This document shows positions 16,072 through 24,933 of a DNA stretch of 64,000 nucleotides, piece by piece; positions within the stretch are counted from its first letter, which is position 1; the number at the start of each line of letters is the position of its first letter. The notes below the pieces were generated by a model, which had not been told where the DNA came from, made no database searches, and was given only the letters and a program-made list of their open reading frames with translations. A program made the translations under genes and the position numbers. The DNA lies in assembly GCF_024752025.1 (NCBI RefSeq), contig NZ_JANTPU010000002.1:62001-126000 (forward strand), written 5' to 3'. The DNA is from Pseudidiomarina sp. CB1 (GTDB lineage Bacteria > Pseudomonadota > Gammaproteobacteria > Enterobacterales > Alteromonadaceae).

Positions 16072-16122
16072 TAACTTTATACGCCTAAGATAGAATACTT
16101 TTAAATAAGAAAAAAGCGTTAT

Positions 16123-17322
16123 TTACTGGTGGCCTAAGGCTTCCGCACAAGCATGCGCTGAAGCCCACGCCCATTGAAAGTTGTAGCCGCCTAACCAACC
16201 GGTAACGTCGACGACTTCACCAATGAAGTAAAGTCCAGTCTGCAGCTTACTCGCCATGGTTTTTGAACTCAGCTGATCGGTATCGACGCCGCCTAAGGTA
16301 ACTTCGGCTGTGCGATAGCCTTCAGTCCCGTTGGGTTGTACGTGCCAGGCATGAAGTTGTTCAGCAACTTGCGCAAGGAGCTCGTTGCTACAGTCGGCGA
16401 GATTTTTTTCTGGCCAACCGTGTTGTGCAGCCAAGGTAAGTGCAAAACGCTTCGGGAACCAGCTCTGCAGCGCCGTTTTAAGGCCCTGTTTGGGCTTGTC
16501 GTGGCGTAACTGCTGAAGTTCATGTAACGCATCACTACCGGGCAACAAATCGACGGTAAAGGCTTCACCTGGCAGCCAGTAGGATGAAAGTTGCAGCATC
16601 GCGGGGCCGCTCAAGCCACGGTGAGTGAAGAGCATTGCTTCCTTGAAGCTGGCGCGCGCATTACTGGCGACAACATCAAGTGCCAAGCCAGAAAGCTCGC
16701 TGTAGGCTTGCTTGGTTTGCTCGTGCAAAGTAAATGGCACCAGCCCCGCGCGAACAGGGAGAATTCGATGACCAAACTGCTCGGCCAACTGATAGCCCAA
16801 GGGGGTTGCACCGAGCTTAGGCATCGACAAGCCGCCACAAGCGACGACTAGCTCAGGGGCATGTAAGCTACCCTGCGATGTGGTTACCGAATAGACATCA
16901 GCGTTATGACTGACGGCAGTAACTTCTGTGCGTAGCTGCACACGAGCTCCATACTGCGCGCACTCATCAAGCAACATGCGCACAATGTCCTTGGCAGAAT
17001 GGTCACAAAACAATTGGCCCAGCGTTTTCTCATGGTAGGCAATGCCGTGCTTCTCGACCAACGCAATGAAATCCCATTGGGTATAACGGCTGAGCGCAGA
17101 TTTACAAAAGTGTGGATTGTTGCTGAGGTAATTTTCTGGGCTGGCATACATATTGGTAAAGTTACAGCGGCCACCGCCGGAGATAAGAATTTTTTTGCCA
17201 GCCTGCTTGGCATGATCAATAACAATGACTTTCAGCCCGCGGGCGGCAGCTTGCCACGCACAATGCAGTCCTGCCGCACCGGCACCAATAATGATTACGT
17301 CAAACTTGGCAGCTTCACTCAT
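16123..17322 (-). CDS. yhiN: YhiN/HI0933 family flavoprotein
   Basis: NAD(P)/FAD-dependent oxidoreductase of the HI0933 (BaiN, YhiN) family, 399 aa, the usual size. The N-terminal Rossmann motif IIIGAGAAGLHCAWQAA binds FAD; GKKILISGGGRCNFTN and the C-terminal TGWLGGYNFQWAWASAHACA are family hallmarks. The physiological reaction in most bacteria is unknown. It overlaps rsmJ by 4 bp at its 5' end and so belongs to the dam-elaA-rsmJ-yhiN run. Confidence 0.9.
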   Translation of the reverse strand: MSEAAKFDVIIIGAGAAGLHCAWQAAARGLKVIVIDHAKQAGKKILISGGGRCNFTNMYASPENYLSNNPHFCKSALSRYTQWDFIALVEKHGIAYHEKTLGQLFCDHSAKDIVRMLLDECAQYGARVQLRTEVTAVSHNADVYSVTTSQGSLHAPELVVACGGLSMPKLGATPLGYQLAEQFGHRILPVRAGLVPFTLHEQTKQAYSELSGLALDVVASNARASFKEAMLFTHRGLSGPAMLQLSSYWLPGEAFTVDLLPGSDALHELQQLRHDKPKQGLKTALQSWFPKRFALTLAAQHGWPEKNLADCSNELLAQVAEQLHAWHVQPNGTEGYRTAEVTLGGVDTDQLSSKTMASKLQTGLYFIGEVVDVTGWLGGYNFQWAWASAHACAEALGHQ

Positions 17323-18008
17323 GCGGTTGGGCCTGCTGCTACAGTGGCGGTGACGTAAATATCAAATCGATGCTTTTTACTGACAACTTGATGGCTTGGG
17401 GCTTGTTGCGCAAGGTAATCTGCGTGTTGCGGACGCTTGACGACAACACGTTTGCTGGCAATCCGTAGTGCCGGCGCAAGCAACGCATCGGCATCAAGGT
17501 CGCTACCTACCAGCTGTTGAAACATTTGCATGTCTTTTTTTACCGCAGCTTTTTGTTTGCGTTCGCCTTTGGGATACATGGGATCGAGGTAGACCACATC
17601 GAAACTATCGTCGCTAAAGGTTTCTAGGTCGGCAGTCGGCGCTAACTGCAGCCGCTGCTGGTAATTCGGTTGTGCTGTATAGAGTCGCTGAAGCGCATCG
17701 TTCAATAATTCATAAACCATTGGTTGCCGCTCATTAAGTGTCACCTGGGCACCTAATTGCACTAAAACCCAAGCATCTCTAGCCAAGCCGGCGGTGGCAT
17801 CAAGAATGCTCGTTGGTTGCCCAGCGGTGGCTTTATTCAATAGGCACGCGCGAGCAATTGCTTCGTCTTTGCGGTTGGCCTGTTGCCCCCGAAAAGCCTG
17901 TTTACCGCTTAGAAAGTCGATCACTAATGGCGTCATTTCTGGGTGTTCATGCCAAATCAATCCAAGCCCTTGTGGTGTTTGTTGCAACTGAAAGGCTGTG
18001 GTGGTCAC
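17319..18008 (-). CDS. rsmJ: 16S rRNA (guanine-1516-N2)-methyltransferase RsmJ
   Basis: SAM-dependent methyltransferase that makes m2G1516 in 16S rRNA. The 229-aa protein has the family motifs: GKQAFRGQQANRKDEAIARA, the SAM loop SILDATAGLARDAWVLVQLG, and the catalytic YLDPMYPKGERK (an NPPY-type motif). It overlaps elaA and yhiN by 4 bp on either side, so the genes are translationally linked. Confidence 0.93.
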   Translation of the reverse strand: MTTTAFQLQQTPQGLGLIWHEHPEMTPLVIDFLSGKQAFRGQQANRKDEAIARACLLNKATAGQPTSILDATAGLARDAWVLVQLGAQVTLNERQPMVYELLNDALQRLYTAQPNYQQRLQLAPTADLETFSDDSFDVVYLDPMYPKGERKQKAAVKKDMQMFQQLVGSDLDADALLAPALRIASKRVVVKRPQHADYLAQQAPSHQVVSKKHRFDIYVTATVAAGPTA

Positions 18009-18463
18009 GAACCGCGCTCCATATCAACGTGCGGGATGTCGTCCTCAAGGTATTCGGCACTGATCTCACGGAAGCCAAAATCGTGATAAAAGCGTCGTAA
18101 ATAAACTTGTGCGCCCAAGCGAATCGGCGCCTGCGGCGCTTCTTGCTCGCACCATGCGATGGCGCGTTGCATGAGTTCGCGGCCGAGACCTTGGCGGCGC
18201 ACACTCCCCGCGCTAATAACCCGACCAATGCGGCTGTACGGGGTTTCGTCACTCGGTAAAAACAAGCGTGCGTAGGCCACTACAGCGCCACTCTGGTCGC
18301 GCGCAAACAAATGAAAAGCGTGAGTGTCGGCACCGTCGGCATCAAGATACGGACAGGTTTGTTCCACCACGAAAACCGCTTGTCGTAATTGTAGTAGTTC
18401 ATAGAGCTCAGTCGTGGTTAGCTCGTCAAAGGACTTGTTAAACCAGGTTATACATGACTTCAT
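18005..18463 (-). CDS. elaA: ElaA family GNAT acetyltransferase
   Basis: A 152-aa GNAT protein of the ElaA group. Markers are the early LYELLQLRQAVFVVEQTCPYLD, GRVISAGSVRRQGLGRELM (acetyl-CoA loop, about residues 79-97), and RRFYHDFGFREISAEYLEDDIPH split across the C-terminus. The substrate is unknown. The upstream end overlaps dam by 4 bp. Confidence 0.88.
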   Translation of the reverse strand: MKSCITWFNKSFDELTTTELYELLQLRQAVFVVEQTCPYLDADGADTHAFHLFARDQSGAVVAYARLFLPSDETPYSRIGRVISAGSVRRQGLGRELMQRAIAWCEQEAPQAPIRLGAQVYLRRFYHDFGFREISAEYLEDDIPHVDMERGS

Positions 18464-19335
18464 GGTGCGACTTTCCGTTTAACCTGCGCAAGCGAAATAA
18501 CATTGCTTGCTGCGATGTTAGGCGTATAGAGCGCTAACAACTCTGCGACTTTAGTGCGACCATCGGCTTTTGGGCTGATAAAGCGCGCAACTTGCAGACT
18601 TTGTAGATCAGCATCGGCATACAATAACCGCGTTAAATCCGTATCGTGGTTGCTGATGAGGACTGGGATTTGTCTGCGATGGGCGGCATGTGCGGCACGC
18701 CGAGCAAGTTCATGCTGCTGATCCAAACTAAAACCGGTGGTGGCATAACTGGTAAAATTTGCCGTCGCGCTGAGTGGCGCATAAGGTGGATCGCAATAGA
18801 TGACATCACCTTTGCGAGCACGCCGGAAAACTTTTTCAAAACTCATGCAAGTAAAGGTCGCGCGCTGGGCTTTTTCGGCAAACACTTCAATTTCAGCTTG
18901 CGGGAAGTAGGGCTTACGATATTGGCCAAACGGCACGTTAAATTTTCCCGACTGATTGTAGCGACAGAGTCCGTTGTAACCATGACGATTAAGGTAGAGA
19001 AACAGCAACGCACGCTCATAGGCATCGCCACTGTGGTTGAACGATTTACGCAGAGCGTAATAGGCGTCGGCTGAATTTGTTTTTGCCACAAAGAGCTTAC
19101 GCGCATCTTTAATAAAGGTTTGTGGGCGGCGCTTGATAAACTTAAAGAGGGCAATCAGATCTGGATTGACGTCATTCAATACATAGCTTGGATAATCTGT
19201 ATTAAGAAATACTGAGCCAGCACCGACAAAAGGCTCGACGAGCTTATTGCCGTCAGGAAGGAGCGCCGTGATTGGCTCTACTAGATTATATTTGCCGCCC
19301 GCCCATTTAAGAAAGGCGCGATGTTTTTTCTTCAC
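18460..19335 (-). CDS. dam: Dam DNA adenine methyltransferase (GATC)
   Basis: Methylates adenine in GATC and so supports mismatch repair and timing of replication. At 291 aa it is close to enterobacterial Dam (278 aa). Motifs in order: FLKWAGGKYNLVEPI, FVGAGSVFLN (SAM binding), the central LYLNRHGYNGLCRYN, catalytic DPPYAPL, and a C-terminal FISPKADGRTKVAELLALY. The start is GTG (19335) with only a weak ribosome site. It follows aroB by 15 bp; the damX gene often found between aroB and dam is absent here. Confidence 0.93.
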   Translation of the reverse strand: MKKKHRAFLKWAGGKYNLVEPITALLPDGNKLVEPFVGAGSVFLNTDYPSYVLNDVNPDLIALFKFIKRRPQTFIKDARKLFVAKTNSADAYYALRKSFNHSGDAYERALLFLYLNRHGYNGLCRYNQSGKFNVPFGQYRKPYFPQAEIEVFAEKAQRATFTCMSFEKVFRRARKGDVIYCDPPYAPLSATANFTSYATTGFSLDQQHELARRAAHAAHRRQIPVLISNHDTDLTRLLYADADLQSLQVARFISPKADGRTKVAELLALYTPNIAASNVISLAQVKRKVAP

Positions 19336-19350
19336 GGTCGTGGTCCAAGC

Positions 19351-20466
19351 TTATCGAGATGATTCGGTCATGGCAGCGATGGCCGACCACACTGACGGCC
19401 AATCGGTCACCGTACGGAGCTCAGCAGTGCCAATACTCGTAGGCAGTACTAGCCGTAGCTCACCTGCTTGCACCTTTTTATCACGATACATACGTTGTTG
19501 CCACTGTACTTCGGACAGACGAGGGGCGCGTGTGGGAAGCTCAAAAGCTTGCAGTAATGCTTCTATCCGTGCGACATCTGCGGCACTCAACTGATCTTGC
19601 TGACGCATGTACTCAGCGGCAATCATGGTGCCGGCAGCGACGGCTTCACCGTGTCGCCACGTGTCATAGTGTTCGGCCTCGATGGCGTGGCCAAAGGTAT
19701 GTCCCAAGTTGAGCAGCGCCCGCAAGCCTTGTTCTCGTTCATCTTGGGCAACAATATCAGCCTTAATTTGACAAGAACGCTGAATGGCGTAGTTGAGTGC
19801 CTGCGCATCACGTGCATTAAGCTTCTGTTGGTTGTCTTCGAGCCAAGTAAAGAAGTCAGCATCATAAATGATGCCATATTTCACTACTTCGGCGAGGCCA
19901 CAGGCGTAGTCACGCTGTTCAAGCGTGACCAGACAATCGGTACTAATGATAACGCTTTGTGGCTGATAAAATGCGCCAATAAGATTTTTTCCGCCTGGAT
20001 GGTTGATGGCCGTTTTACCGCCAACGGATGAATCGACTTGCGCGAGCAAGGTCGTTGGCAGTTGGTAAAAGTCCACCCCGCGCTGGTAGGTCGCGGCCAC
20101 AAAGCCAGCAATATCGCCAACGACGCCGCCGCCTAGGGCAATAATTGCGCAATCGCGATTGAAACTGTGGGCGATAAGTGAATCCATGATTTCGCCGTAA
20201 GTTGTCAGGCTTTTGGCGTGTTCACCGTCGGCAATCTCGTGCACTAAAACGTCGTGTTGAGGGCCGAGTTGGTCGCGTACTTTTGCCAAATAATGTGCAG
20301 CTACCACTGCGTTGGTAACGATGCAGAGTTGTTTGGGCAGGTTTGGAAGAAGTTGTGGCAACTGTTGGAACAGTTGCCGACCAACGTAAATTGGATAACT
20401 GCGGTCTGCAAGCCCAACACGAATGCGAGATAAATGCCCTTGGTGGGGCGCTTGCTTAACCGTCAT
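19351..20466 (-). CDS. aroB: 3-dehydroquinate synthase
   Basis: Second enzyme of the shikimate pathway, converting DAHP to 3-dehydroquinate with NAD+ and zinc. The 371-aa sequence has the NAD-binding DGEHAKSL region, GGGVVGDIAGFVAATYQRGV, PTTLLAQVDSSVGGKTAIN, and the metal-binding LNLGHTFGHAIEAE with its second histidine in WRHGEAVA. It is 14 bp downstream of aroK in the usual aroK-aroB pair. Confidence 0.96.
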   Translation of the reverse strand: MTVKQAPHQGHLSRIRVGLADRSYPIYVGRQLFQQLPQLLPNLPKQLCIVTNAVVAAHYLAKVRDQLGPQHDVLVHEIADGEHAKSLTTYGEIMDSLIAHSFNRDCAIIALGGGVVGDIAGFVAATYQRGVDFYQLPTTLLAQVDSSVGGKTAINHPGGKNLIGAFYQPQSVIISTDCLVTLEQRDYACGLAEVVKYGIIYDADFFTWLEDNQQKLNARDAQALNYAIQRSCQIKADIVAQDEREQGLRALLNLGHTFGHAIEAEHYDTWRHGEAVAAGTMIAAEYMRQQDQLSAADVARIEALLQAFELPTRAPRLSEVQWQQRMYRDKKVQAGELRLVLPTSIGTAELRTVTDWPSVWSAIAAMTESSR

Positions 20467-20480
20467 GTGTAGCTCCGTCG

Positions 20481-20999
20481 TTAGAGGCCTACTTGCTCAA
20501 TGATTTTGTCGACCACAAACTTAGCACTTTGCTCATCGGTGCGAACCACAACATCAGCGATCTCTTCGTAGAGCGGGTTGCGTTGCTCGGCCAGTCCTTC
20601 AAGTACTGCGCGTGGGTCATCAGCCTCAGCAATGAGTGGGCGACGTTTATCGCGTTGCGTACGTGCTAGCTGTTTTTCGATCGGCGTTTGTAGATACACA
20701 ACAATACCGCGCGCCGATAAGCGATTGCGGCTTTCTTTGCTGAGAATTGAGCCACCACCTGTGGCGAGAACTATACCCGTGTTTTCGGTCAGTTCTTCGA
20801 TAACTTTTTCTTCACGCGCACGAAAACCTTCTTCGCCTTCGAGCTCAAAGACCCAAGCGATATCGGCACCGGTGCGGCGTTCGATTTCTGCGTCGGAGTC
20901 GAAAAATTCGAGGTGAAGTTGTCGAGCTAACTGTCGACCGATGGTGCTTTTGCCGGCCCCCATAGGACCTACTAAGAAAATGTTACGTTTTTCAGCCAT
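20481..20999 (-). CDS. aroK: Shikimate kinase I
   Basis: Phosphorylates shikimate at the 3-hydroxyl with ATP. The 172-aa protein has the P-loop [15 protein letters not shown] (residues 11-25), the shikimate-binding [12 protein letters not shown], the [11 protein letters not shown] arginine, GGGSI, and the lid [10 protein letters not shown]. It precedes aroB and follows pilQ across a 124-bp gap, in which I see no gene and no clear regulatory site. Confidence 0.96.
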   Translation of the reverse strand: MAEKRNIFLVGPMGAGKSTIGRQLARQLHLEFFDSDAEIERRTGADIAWVFELEGEEGFRAREEKVIEELTENTGIVLATGGGSILSKESRNRLSARGIVVYLQTPIEKQLARTQRDKRRPLIAEADDPRAVLEGLAEQRNPLYEEIADVVVRTDEQSAKFVVDKIIEQVGL

Positions 21000-21123
21000 A
21001 TCTTTGCTTTACATCACTCGTTTAATAGCTGTGACTCACGGAATCCGGAGTGTCTGTTTGACCTTCCTTAACCCAACCAAAAAGAGGCGGGATTATCGCA
21101 AGTCACAGCCATTTAAGCAAGGA

Positions 21124-23220
21124 TTACGGCGTAGACATTACAATACGAGGCGTCACAAAGATAAGCAATTCACGCTTTTCATTGATTTGACTGTCGCTGC
21201 GGAACAGTACGCCAACGTATGGAATATCACCTAAAACAGGTACCTTGGTAATATCGTTGAGTATTTGCTGCTGGTAAATACCACCCAGAACGATGGTTTC
21301 ACCATTCTCCACTAAAACCTGAGTACCAATTTCTTGCGTATCAATCGATACTGCTGGACCGGTTGGCGTGGATACGGTTTCACCACGGGTATTCTGCGTA
21401 ATTACTAAATCCATAATAACGCGATTGTCAGGGGTGATTTGTGGCGTCACCTCAAGTCCAAGAACAGCCTTTTTGAACTGTACCGACGTTGCACCTGAAG
21501 AGGCACTTTCGACGTAAGGAATTTCGGTACCTTGCTCGATATAGGCTTTCTTCTGGTTCGCTGTGGTGATGCGCGGACTTGCGATAACTTCACCTTTGTT
21601 CTCACGCTCTAAAGCGGAGAGTTCAAGATCAAGAATTCGACCGTCAGCAAGCTTAGCAATCTGGAAGCCAATCGTCGCTGCAGGGTTTGATACCGGCAAA
21701 TTGACATTCAAATCCGTCGCTGTATTGGTATCTGAACCCCACAGGTCAGGTCCGCCGGCATTGTCATTGCCGAGGCCCCAGTTGATACCAAGCTCGTCAC
21801 TAATGTTGTCACGTACCGTCACCATTCGCGCTTCGATGACCACTTGCTTGACCGCGACATCCAAGGTTTTGACCATGGCTTCGACTTCTTCAATTTGGCG
21901 TGGTGTATCACGGACTAGCAAGGTGTTGGTCCGCTCGTCAACGGTAACTGCACCGCGTTCTGAAAGCAGATCTGAGCTCTCGGTGCGTAAAATGGCAGCG
22001 ATGTCAGCCGCTTTTGCATAGTTGATTTGGATGTAGGTACTCTCCAAAGGTGCAAGCTGCGATAAACGTTGCTTCGCTTCTAACTCTTGTGCTTCACGCT
22101 CGGCAAGCTCATCGGCAGGCGCGACAATGAGAATATTACCGTCCATACGTTTGGACAGACCTTTAACGCGCAGAATGGTCGTGAGTGCACGTTCCCAAGG
22201 TACATTCTCGAGGCGCAAGGTGATGTTACCCGTCACTGACTCACTAGCGACCAAGTTGAGGTCGTTTTCGTTCGCCAAGATTTGTAATAATTGACGAACC
22301 GGCACGTTTTGGAAGTTTAGTGAAATAGGACGTTGTGAGCCATCATCTACGACAACTTCCATCGGCTCTTCAAATTTCAGGTTCAATGACCCGTCGATCT
22401 GCTCAAGTTGATGACGGAACGCCGATTTTCCAGTAATGGTTATAACCGCGTCGTTACCCTCACGGAAGGTTTCAATGTGGGCAATTGGCGTCGCGAATTG
22501 ACTAACGTCCAACACGTACAGCAGATCATCATCGATGTCGGTGTCAAACAGCGTCACCTCAAGTCGATTACCGCGCACGCGGGCTTCATGATCAATGCCC
22601 TCGTCGCTCAATTTCACGCGTAATAATGCGACGTCTTCAGGTAAGCGCGTAAAATCAATATCAGTGATGCGCTGTCCAGCTTCACTCACCGAGTTAGTTT
22701 GCGCCGTTGAAGTGGTTACGACCGCTGGTTGTGGCTCTGCCTCGTACTGCTCAGGCGCTTCAGTCACTGGAGCTGGTTCAGGCTCGGTTACTTCGCTACT
22801 GGGTTCGGTGGTGGTGACAGCCGCAGTTTGTTGTGCGCTAGCCTCATCGCTTTCAACAAACACCAGCACCATCACGCCTTCATAGCGGCTCATTAAATGC
22901 TCAAGAGGTTGCGTCGTTTCAACGCGTAATAGGGTATCTTCTCTTTGTTGTTCAACGGAGACATTGCGCAGCAACGGGTGATCAGCAAGTTGTTGAATCC
23001 CATCACCCAGCTCGTTGGCTGTGCCCATGAGAAGAAACTCGTGAACTAAGGGGTTATCACTACGTCGAACAACCGGCGCCTTTACCGCCTCATTGAAATG
23101 AACTTCCAAGTTGAAGCGATCATTTGCCAATGGAATTTGTTCGATACGTACTAGCTCGTTAGCGCTAGCCAACATCGGCAGCAGCAGTGTGAGCATCAAG
23201 AAGCGAATAGCGTACGTCAT
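21124..23220 (-). CDS. pilQ: Type IV pilus secretin PilQ
   Basis: Outer-membrane secretin ring through which the type IV pilus passes (698 aa). It has a cleaved signal peptide ending near LASA, N-terminal AMIN-type beta domains that bind peptidoglycan (about 25-110 and 200-290), a secretin short domain (ISLNFQNVPVRQLLQILA), an N1 domain, and the C-terminal secretin core with LVENGETIVLGGIYQQ and VPVLGDIPYVGVLFRSDSQ. ATG 23220 is chosen: it starts the signal peptide, overlaps the pilP stop (ATGA), and has GGGAG upstream. The longer open frame adds 19 residues with no function. Confidence 0.95.
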   Translation of the reverse strand: MTYAIRFLMLTLLLPMLASANELVRIEQIPLANDRFNLEVHFNEAVKAPVVRRSDNPLVHEFLLMGTANELGDGIQQLADHPLLRNVSVEQQREDTLLRVETTQPLEHLMSRYEGVMVLVFVESDEASAQQTAAVTTTEPSSEVTEPEPAPVTEAPEQYEAEPQPAVVTTSTAQTNSVSEAGQRITDIDFTRLPEDVALLRVKLSDEGIDHEARVRGNRLEVTLFDTDIDDDLLYVLDVSQFATPIAHIETFREGNDAVITITGKSAFRHQLEQIDGSLNLKFEEPMEVVVDDGSQRPISLNFQNVPVRQLLQILANENDLNLVASESVTGNITLRLENVPWERALTTILRVKGLSKRMDGNILIVAPADELAEREAQELEAKQRLSQLAPLESTYIQINYAKAADIAAILRTESSDLLSERGAVTVDERTNTLLVRDTPRQIEEVEAMVKTLDVAVKQVVIEARMVTVRDNISDELGINWGLGNDNAGGPDLWGSDTNTATDLNVNLPVSNPAATIGFQIAKLADGRILDLELSALERENKGEVIASPRITTANQKKAYIEQGTEIPYVESASSGATSVQFKKAVLGLEVTPQITPDNRVIMDLVITQNTRGETVSTPTGPAVSIDTQEIGTQVLVENGETIVLGGIYQQQILNDITKVPVLGDIPYVGVLFRSDSQINEKRELLIFVTPRIVMSTP

Positions 23221-23759
23221 AGATCTGAACTCCCTTGTGTACCCGGTAGGCGCAGTGCGGTATCTCGTTGTTGCCAACAGCCATCACCGGCTGGAACCCA
23301 TTCAGTTATCATTATAAAGTCTGGGGTGATTTGTGTAATTTGGCCTAAATTAAGGCCCATATATGCGCCCGTCGCAACGCGATAAAGGCGCCCTTGGTTG
23401 GTGCTAACTAATGCGACCCGACCTTCGCTGTTGGTGTTCATGGTACCGACCAACGTGAATTGGTCGAGTCCCAGTGACTCGAGTTCTTCACGTTCGCGCT
23501 CGAGGTTAGGTTGCGGACACCCCGGCGTGTTTTGCCCCGGTTCTGGGGCATTTAGTGGTGCCGGCTCGAACGGATTACGGAAGTTGGTACCGGTGTATCC
23601 GACACGCTCCAGCTCAGGCATTTCTGGTAGTGGCGGGGCACTTGGCACTGAACTTGACTTAACTTGTTCAGTGAACGCGACCAAGTCCTGTTGGCCCGCT
23701 TGGCTGCAGGCTGTTAATAGCGTTGCTGTACAAAGCATGAGGGTCAATCGTTTCATCAT
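23217..23759 (-). CDS. pilP: Type IV pilus lipoprotein PilP
   Basis: Inner-membrane lipoprotein that links the PilN/PilO complex to the PilQ secretin. The 180-aa protein has lipobox LLTAC, a disordered proline-rich region (SSVPSAPPLPEMPELERV), then the conserved YTGTNFRNPFEPAP motif and a C-terminal beta domain (FTLVGTMNTNSEGRVALV). Both ends overlap neighbours by 4 bp. Confidence 0.93.
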   Translation of the reverse strand: MMKRLTLMLCTATLLTACSQAGQQDLVAFTEQVKSSSVPSAPPLPEMPELERVGYTGTNFRNPFEPAPLNAPEPGQNTPGCPQPNLEREREELESLGLDQFTLVGTMNTNSEGRVALVSTNQGRLYRVATGAYMGLNLGQITQITPDFIMITEWVPAGDGCWQQRDTALRLPGTQGSSDL

Positions 23760-24349
23760 TGTTCAGCCCTCAAGGTTTTTTGACGGTAGGTTTCGGCGGT
23801 AATATTTAAGCGAAGCGCTTCACCGAAATCACCGGCCTGTAGGGTGAAATCTTTAACATTGATAATGCGATGTAAGCCGGCAATTTGACCAATAAAGTCA
23901 CCGATTTGATGGTATTGACCGCTCAGGTCGATACGAATTGGCAAGGCCGTATAAAATTCACGTGGTTGCGCTTGAAGCCATTCAATGCGATCAAACTCGA
24001 GGCCACTGCGCGTGCCAACCAAAGTAATATCATCAAGTAGTCGAGCCGTTTCGTCGTCTGACGGCAACATGTCGAGCAGAACCTCAAGATCTTTATTCAA
24101 CTGCGCTAATTGCTCGCGGTAAACCGGTAAGTTAACAGCAGTTTGGTATTTGATTCGGTAATCATCTTTTAACTGTTGCTCTTTGGCTTGCTCGCGTTTG
24201 TAGGCGTCCCATTCATCTGAAAGTAAAAAGTGATACGCCAAGCCCAAGCAGACAAGAACAAGCAGGAGCAACGCGCCAAAGCGGAATGGCGCTGGCCAAA
24301 ATGGCATTTCATTGATATCTAATTCGCGTAGGTTCATCGATTTACTCAT
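23756..24349 (-). CDS. pilO: Type IV pilus assembly protein PilO
   Basis: Bitopic inner-membrane protein that dimerises with PilN in the alignment subcomplex. The 197-aa protein has one membrane helix (about 25-45, RFGALLLLVLVCLGLAYHFL), a coiled coil (about 50-100), and a ferredoxin-like periplasmic domain with LPIRIDLSGQYHQIGDFIGQ. It overlaps pilP and pilN by 4 bp each. Confidence 0.93.
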   Translation of the reverse strand: MSKSMNLRELDINEMPFWPAPFRFGALLLLVLVCLGLAYHFLLSDEWDAYKREQAKEQQLKDDYRIKYQTAVNLPVYREQLAQLNKDLEVLLDMLPSDDETARLLDDITLVGTRSGLEFDRIEWLQAQPREFYTALPIRIDLSGQYHQIGDFIGQIAGLHRIINVKDFTLQAGDFGEALRLNITAETYRQKTLRAEQ

Positions 24350-24933
24350 GATGCACCCCCATCTGCAGGCGTTGCTTCAACACTAGGTTTACGAATCGAT
24401 ACACTTAGCGAGAACGCACTGTAACGTGTAGGACCTTCGGTCTCTCCGTCGTCTGACGAGATCTCTCGTAACACAGGGTTAGTGAAGGTATCTGATTCTG
24501 TCATGGCGCGTAAGAATTCGGACACGCGATTGTTAGACACTGAGCGACCGCGCATGCTGAGCTGATTCCCGCGTTTTTCGATCTGTAAAATATGCACGCC
24601 ATCTGGGACTTTTTCAGATAACTCGTTAATGACTCGAATGGCAGTGTTACGATCTTGGTGCAACGATTGAATCAGTTTCATACGATTCACGATATCGTCT
24701 TTCTTTTTATTGATATCTTGAATCTCGGCAATTTGCGCGTCGAGAATCGTGATTTGTGACGACAAGAATTGATTACGCGCGCGCTGTTGTTGTTGATAGT
24801 CCTGAATAACTTTGTAGGCAATGAACACCAACAAAGCAGCGATCGCTAACGCGATAAACGCTTGGATACCAAACTTTTGCTTTGCGCGTTGGCGTGCAAT
24901 ATCACGCCATGGGAGTAGGTTTACGTGTGCCAT
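24346..24933 (-). CDS. pilN: Type IV pilus assembly protein PilN
   Basis: Bitopic inner-membrane partner of PilM and PilO (195 aa). The cytoplasmic tail carries the conserved PilM-binding motif INLLPWR as VNLLPWRDIARQ (residues 4-15). A membrane helix (about 25-45), a coiled coil and a small periplasmic domain follow. The gene overlaps pilM by 13 bp and pilO by 4 bp. Confidence 0.94.
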   Translation of the reverse strand: MAHVNLLPWRDIARQRAKQKFGIQAFIALAIAALLVFIAYKVIQDYQQQQRARNQFLSSQITILDAQIAEIQDINKKKDDIVNRMKLIQSLHQDRNTAIRVINELSEKVPDGVHILQIEKRGNQLSMRGRSVSNNRVSEFLRAMTESDTFTNPVLREISSDDGETEGPTRYSAFSLSVSIRKPSVEATPADGGAS

